From assembly GCA_017538365.1 (NCBI GenBank), contig JAFYIZ010000039.1, positions 1-15,286 of the forward strand: 15,286 nt of DNA. The letters are read 5' to 3'. Both the position numbers and the translations under genes were made by a program. Each line of letters begins with the position of its first letter. Within the stretch, counting starts at the first letter, position 1. Shown here piece after piece: positions 13,721 to 15,286 of the stretch. The DNA is from a bacterium (lineage in GTDB: Bacteria > UBP6 > UBA1177). Under the pieces are notes generated by a model. That model was given only the letters and a program-made list of their open reading frames with translations. It was not told the origin of the DNA and ran no database searches.

Positions 13721-14734
13721 TCAAAATTTTATCAACGCCCGAACAAAAAGCCTGCAATTATCCTTTAAAGAAAGTTTTTTGCAAAATAGTGGAGATCTAA
13801 AAAAGATCTTTAATATTTTCAGCCCGTTATGCGTTGATTTGCGGCATGTTTCAAACCAGTATTTTTGAATGACTTCGTCAACTGCTTTTTTGTCAAAGTG
13901 ATCATTCTCTAACAACAGATATTTTAATAAAATCAACGACTTTTCAATTTCAGTAATATCTTCGAAAGCGATTTTTGATGCGGTTTTTGGTTTTCTTAAG
14001 TGTTTGATCGTGTTTTCTTCGAGTTTTATCCCTAGTCTTTCTGCGTGTTCTTTGATGACCTGAAAGGCAAGCTGTTCCATTTTTTCGATATTGCTTTTGG
14101 AAAGACCCTTTGAATTTATTCGGTATTTTACTAGAAATTTCGGTATGTTGGCAGCATCGGAATGTTCCGAAATTTTGGAATAAAGATCAAAGTCTTCTGC
14201 TACTGGAAATCTGGGATCATAAAAATTCTGCGGCAGACAACTTTTTCTTATCATCACAGAAGAGCTCAAAAACGGCGAGTGAAAAAAGAGCTCAATTTTC
14301 AGTTTTTGTGGCTCGGTTTCAAAAAGCCAAATTCCTATTTTTTCACTGTTTTCATCAATGATTATGGTATTGGCTCCGACCAATCCGATTTCAGGATGAT
14401 TCTCTAAAAATTTTATCTCTTCTTCAAATCTGGTTTTAAGGGCGATATCGTCGCTATCGAGCCATGTGATATATTTGCCTTGTGAAAGATTTATGAGTTT
14501 GTTGCGTGACTCAACGACACCGAGATTCTTCTCATTCTGAAAGACTTTTATATGAGAGTCTTTATTTTCAAAATCATTAATTATTTCAAAACTTTTGTCT
14601 GTTGAAGCATCATCCAAGATTAAGAATTCAAAATCTTTGAAAGTCTGGTTTAGGATACTTTCTATTGCTTCCGCAATGAATCGTTCCGAATTGAAGACCG
14701 GCATTAAAACTGAGAGGAGGGGAGTGTCAGCCAT
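13721..14734 (-). CDS. glycosyltransferase family 2
   Basis: This is a second GT2 enzyme, 337 residues from the ATG at 14734. Landmarks are 'LLSVLMPVFNSERFIAEAIES' (6-26), 'FLILDDASTDKS' (37-48), 'NLGVVESRNKLI' (70-81) and the metal site 'WLDSDD' (91-96). 'FPVAEDFDLYSKIS' in the middle supplies the likely catalytic ED pair. A helical, basic C-terminal region of about 130 residues follows. An in-frame TTG at 14746 would add four residues; I prefer the ATG because its initiation region overlaps the upstream stop (ATGGCTGA), a common coupling pattern, and neither start has a strong ribosome binding site. It acts in the same glycan assembly pathway as its neighbours; the sugar specificity is unknown. 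Confidence 0.9.
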   Translation of the reverse strand: MADTPLLSVLMPVFNSERFIAEAIESILNQTFKDFEFLILDDASTDKSFEIINDFENKDSHIKVFQNEKNLGVVESRNKLINLSQGKYITWLDSDDIALKTRFEEEIKFLENHPEIGLVGANTIIIDENSEKIGIWLFETEPQKLKIELFFHSPFLSSSVMIRKSCLPQNFYDPRFPVAEDFDLYSKISEHSDAANIPKFLVKYRINSKGLSKSNIEKMEQLAFQVIKEHAERLGIKLEENTIKHLRKPKTASKIAFEDITEIEKSLILLKYLLLENDHFDKKAVDEVIQKYWFETCRKSTHNGLKILKIFFRSPLFCKKLSLKDNCRLFVRALIKF

Positions 14735-15286
14735 TTTTATTCTCAAAATTTGTTGGTTTTGAACATTTGTTTATTCTAAGAATGAAACCATCAATGTTTT
14801 CAGTAATGATGGTCATTTCACAAATGTTTTGCAATTCTTTCAAAGTAAAAGTATCTGATTGATCAATATTATTGAAGTAAACTATAAAGCTGTTTTCAAA
14901 ATCAGATAATTCACTGTCTTTTTTTTGTGCTATATCTAAGGGCTTGATTTTCTTGTCAATTATAAAAAATGAGTAGATATCGTTTGTATATATTTTTAGG
15001 GAAGAATCAAGCTTGTTTTTCTTTACATTTTTTACCAATTTATTTTCTTGCCAAAACTCGGAGTTATATCCGCCAGCACCATGATTTTTTCTGAAATTTA
15101 TATCTTTTGTCCAAGCTTTTGCAAAAGAAATCAATGTGCAAACTACCAGCATGGAAAGTAAAAGATAGAACAAAAATTTTTCTTTTTTGGGTGTTTTATA
15201 TCCGAAAACAACTAAAGAAAATAAAAGCAATAGTGCAGATAAGAATACTGGAGCCATCAATCGATCATTTATTAAATCGTAAGCCG
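14727..15286 (-). CDS. C-terminal part of a multi-pass membrane protein (GT-C / mannosyltransferase-like), cut by window edge
   Basis: The frame is open to the right edge (TGA at 14729-14727, about 185 codons visible), so an ATG or TTG near 15257-15260 is probably internal. The visible part starts with 'AYDLINDRLMAPVFLSALLLLFS': a 'NDRL-x-x-P' loop followed by a transmembrane segment, a basic loop, and a second transmembrane segment (around 'FLFYLLLSMLVVCTLISFA'). A soluble domain of about 120 residues follows, with 'GAGGYNSEFWQENKLV' and 'LKIYTNDIYSFFII'. This arrangement is reminiscent of the C-terminal end of dolichyl-phosphate-mannosyltransferase-like membrane proteins, where a periplasmic tail follows the last helices. 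It could equally be a polymerase or another glycan membrane protein. It overlaps the next GT2 gene by 8 bp and is the most upstream visible member of the operon. Confidence 0.65.
   Translation of the reverse strand, partial: AYDLINDRLMAPVFLSALLLLFSLVVFGYKTPKKEKFLFYLLLSMLVVCTLISFAKAWTKDINFRKNHGAGGYNSEFWQENKLVKNVKKNKLDSSLKIYTNDIYSFFIIDKKIKPLDIAQKKDSELSDFENSFIVYFNNIDQSDTFTLKELQNICEMTIITENIDGFILRINKCSKPTNFENKNG

Overview
The window looks like a chromosomal segment from a Gram-negative, probably uncultured or little-studied bacterium. Lipobox-bearing secreted proteins, a periplasmic-type PAP2 phosphatase and a surface-glycan cluster point to two membranes. The paired Cys-rich/DUF1566 lipoproteins resemble those seen in Myxococcota-like and other former deltaproteobacterial lineages. 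That placement is only a guess from protein style; no rRNA or tRNA gene was seen. Nearly all genes have strong Shine-Dalgarno sites, and several have near-consensus sigma70 promoters.

Layout. (1) Positions 1-284 hold the C-terminal tail of a + strand gene with an RNxxxH (HEPN/DUF4209-like) motif, cut by the window edge. (2) Positions 474-3441 hold a two-gene minus-strand operon of large Cys-rich lipoproteins ending in DUF1566 domains. It is divergent from an XRE-type regulator at 3548-3814. The shared intergenic region carries two near-identical palindromic boxes exactly 30 bp apart, one lying over the lipoprotein promoter. (3) Positions 3928-4549 hold two small orphan genes, divergently transcribed, each with a recognisable promoter. 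(4) Positions 4563-6773 hold a compact minus-strand operon, hipB-like antitoxin / hipA-like kinase toxin / PAP2 phosphatase, behind a near-consensus promoter with a repeated 12-bp box. (5) polA, at 6936-9431, is the housekeeping anchor; its proofreading domain looks degenerate. (6) At 9441-9536 there are three tandem 32-bp units, the last merging into a promoter for an FAD-dependent oxidoreductase (9622-10911). (7) Positions 10985-15286 hold a minus-strand surface-polysaccharide operon that is visibly more A+T-rich than polA. In transcription order it encodes the C-terminus of a membrane (GT-C-like) protein, two GT2 glycosyltransferases, a third glycosyltransferase-like protein and a TupA-like ATP-grasp ligase.

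How the parts may work together. The FAD enzyme and the convergent glycosyltransferase operon probably act on one cell-surface glycan; the ATP-grasp ligase suggests that it carries amino-acid or peptide decoration. The hipBA pair is a likely toxin-antitoxin module with a phosphatase as passenger. The XRE regulator and the two lipoproteins may form a regulated cell-surface unit. The least explained signals are the three different promoter-associated repeat sets (30-bp, 41-bp and 32-bp spacing), each beside a different gene group.
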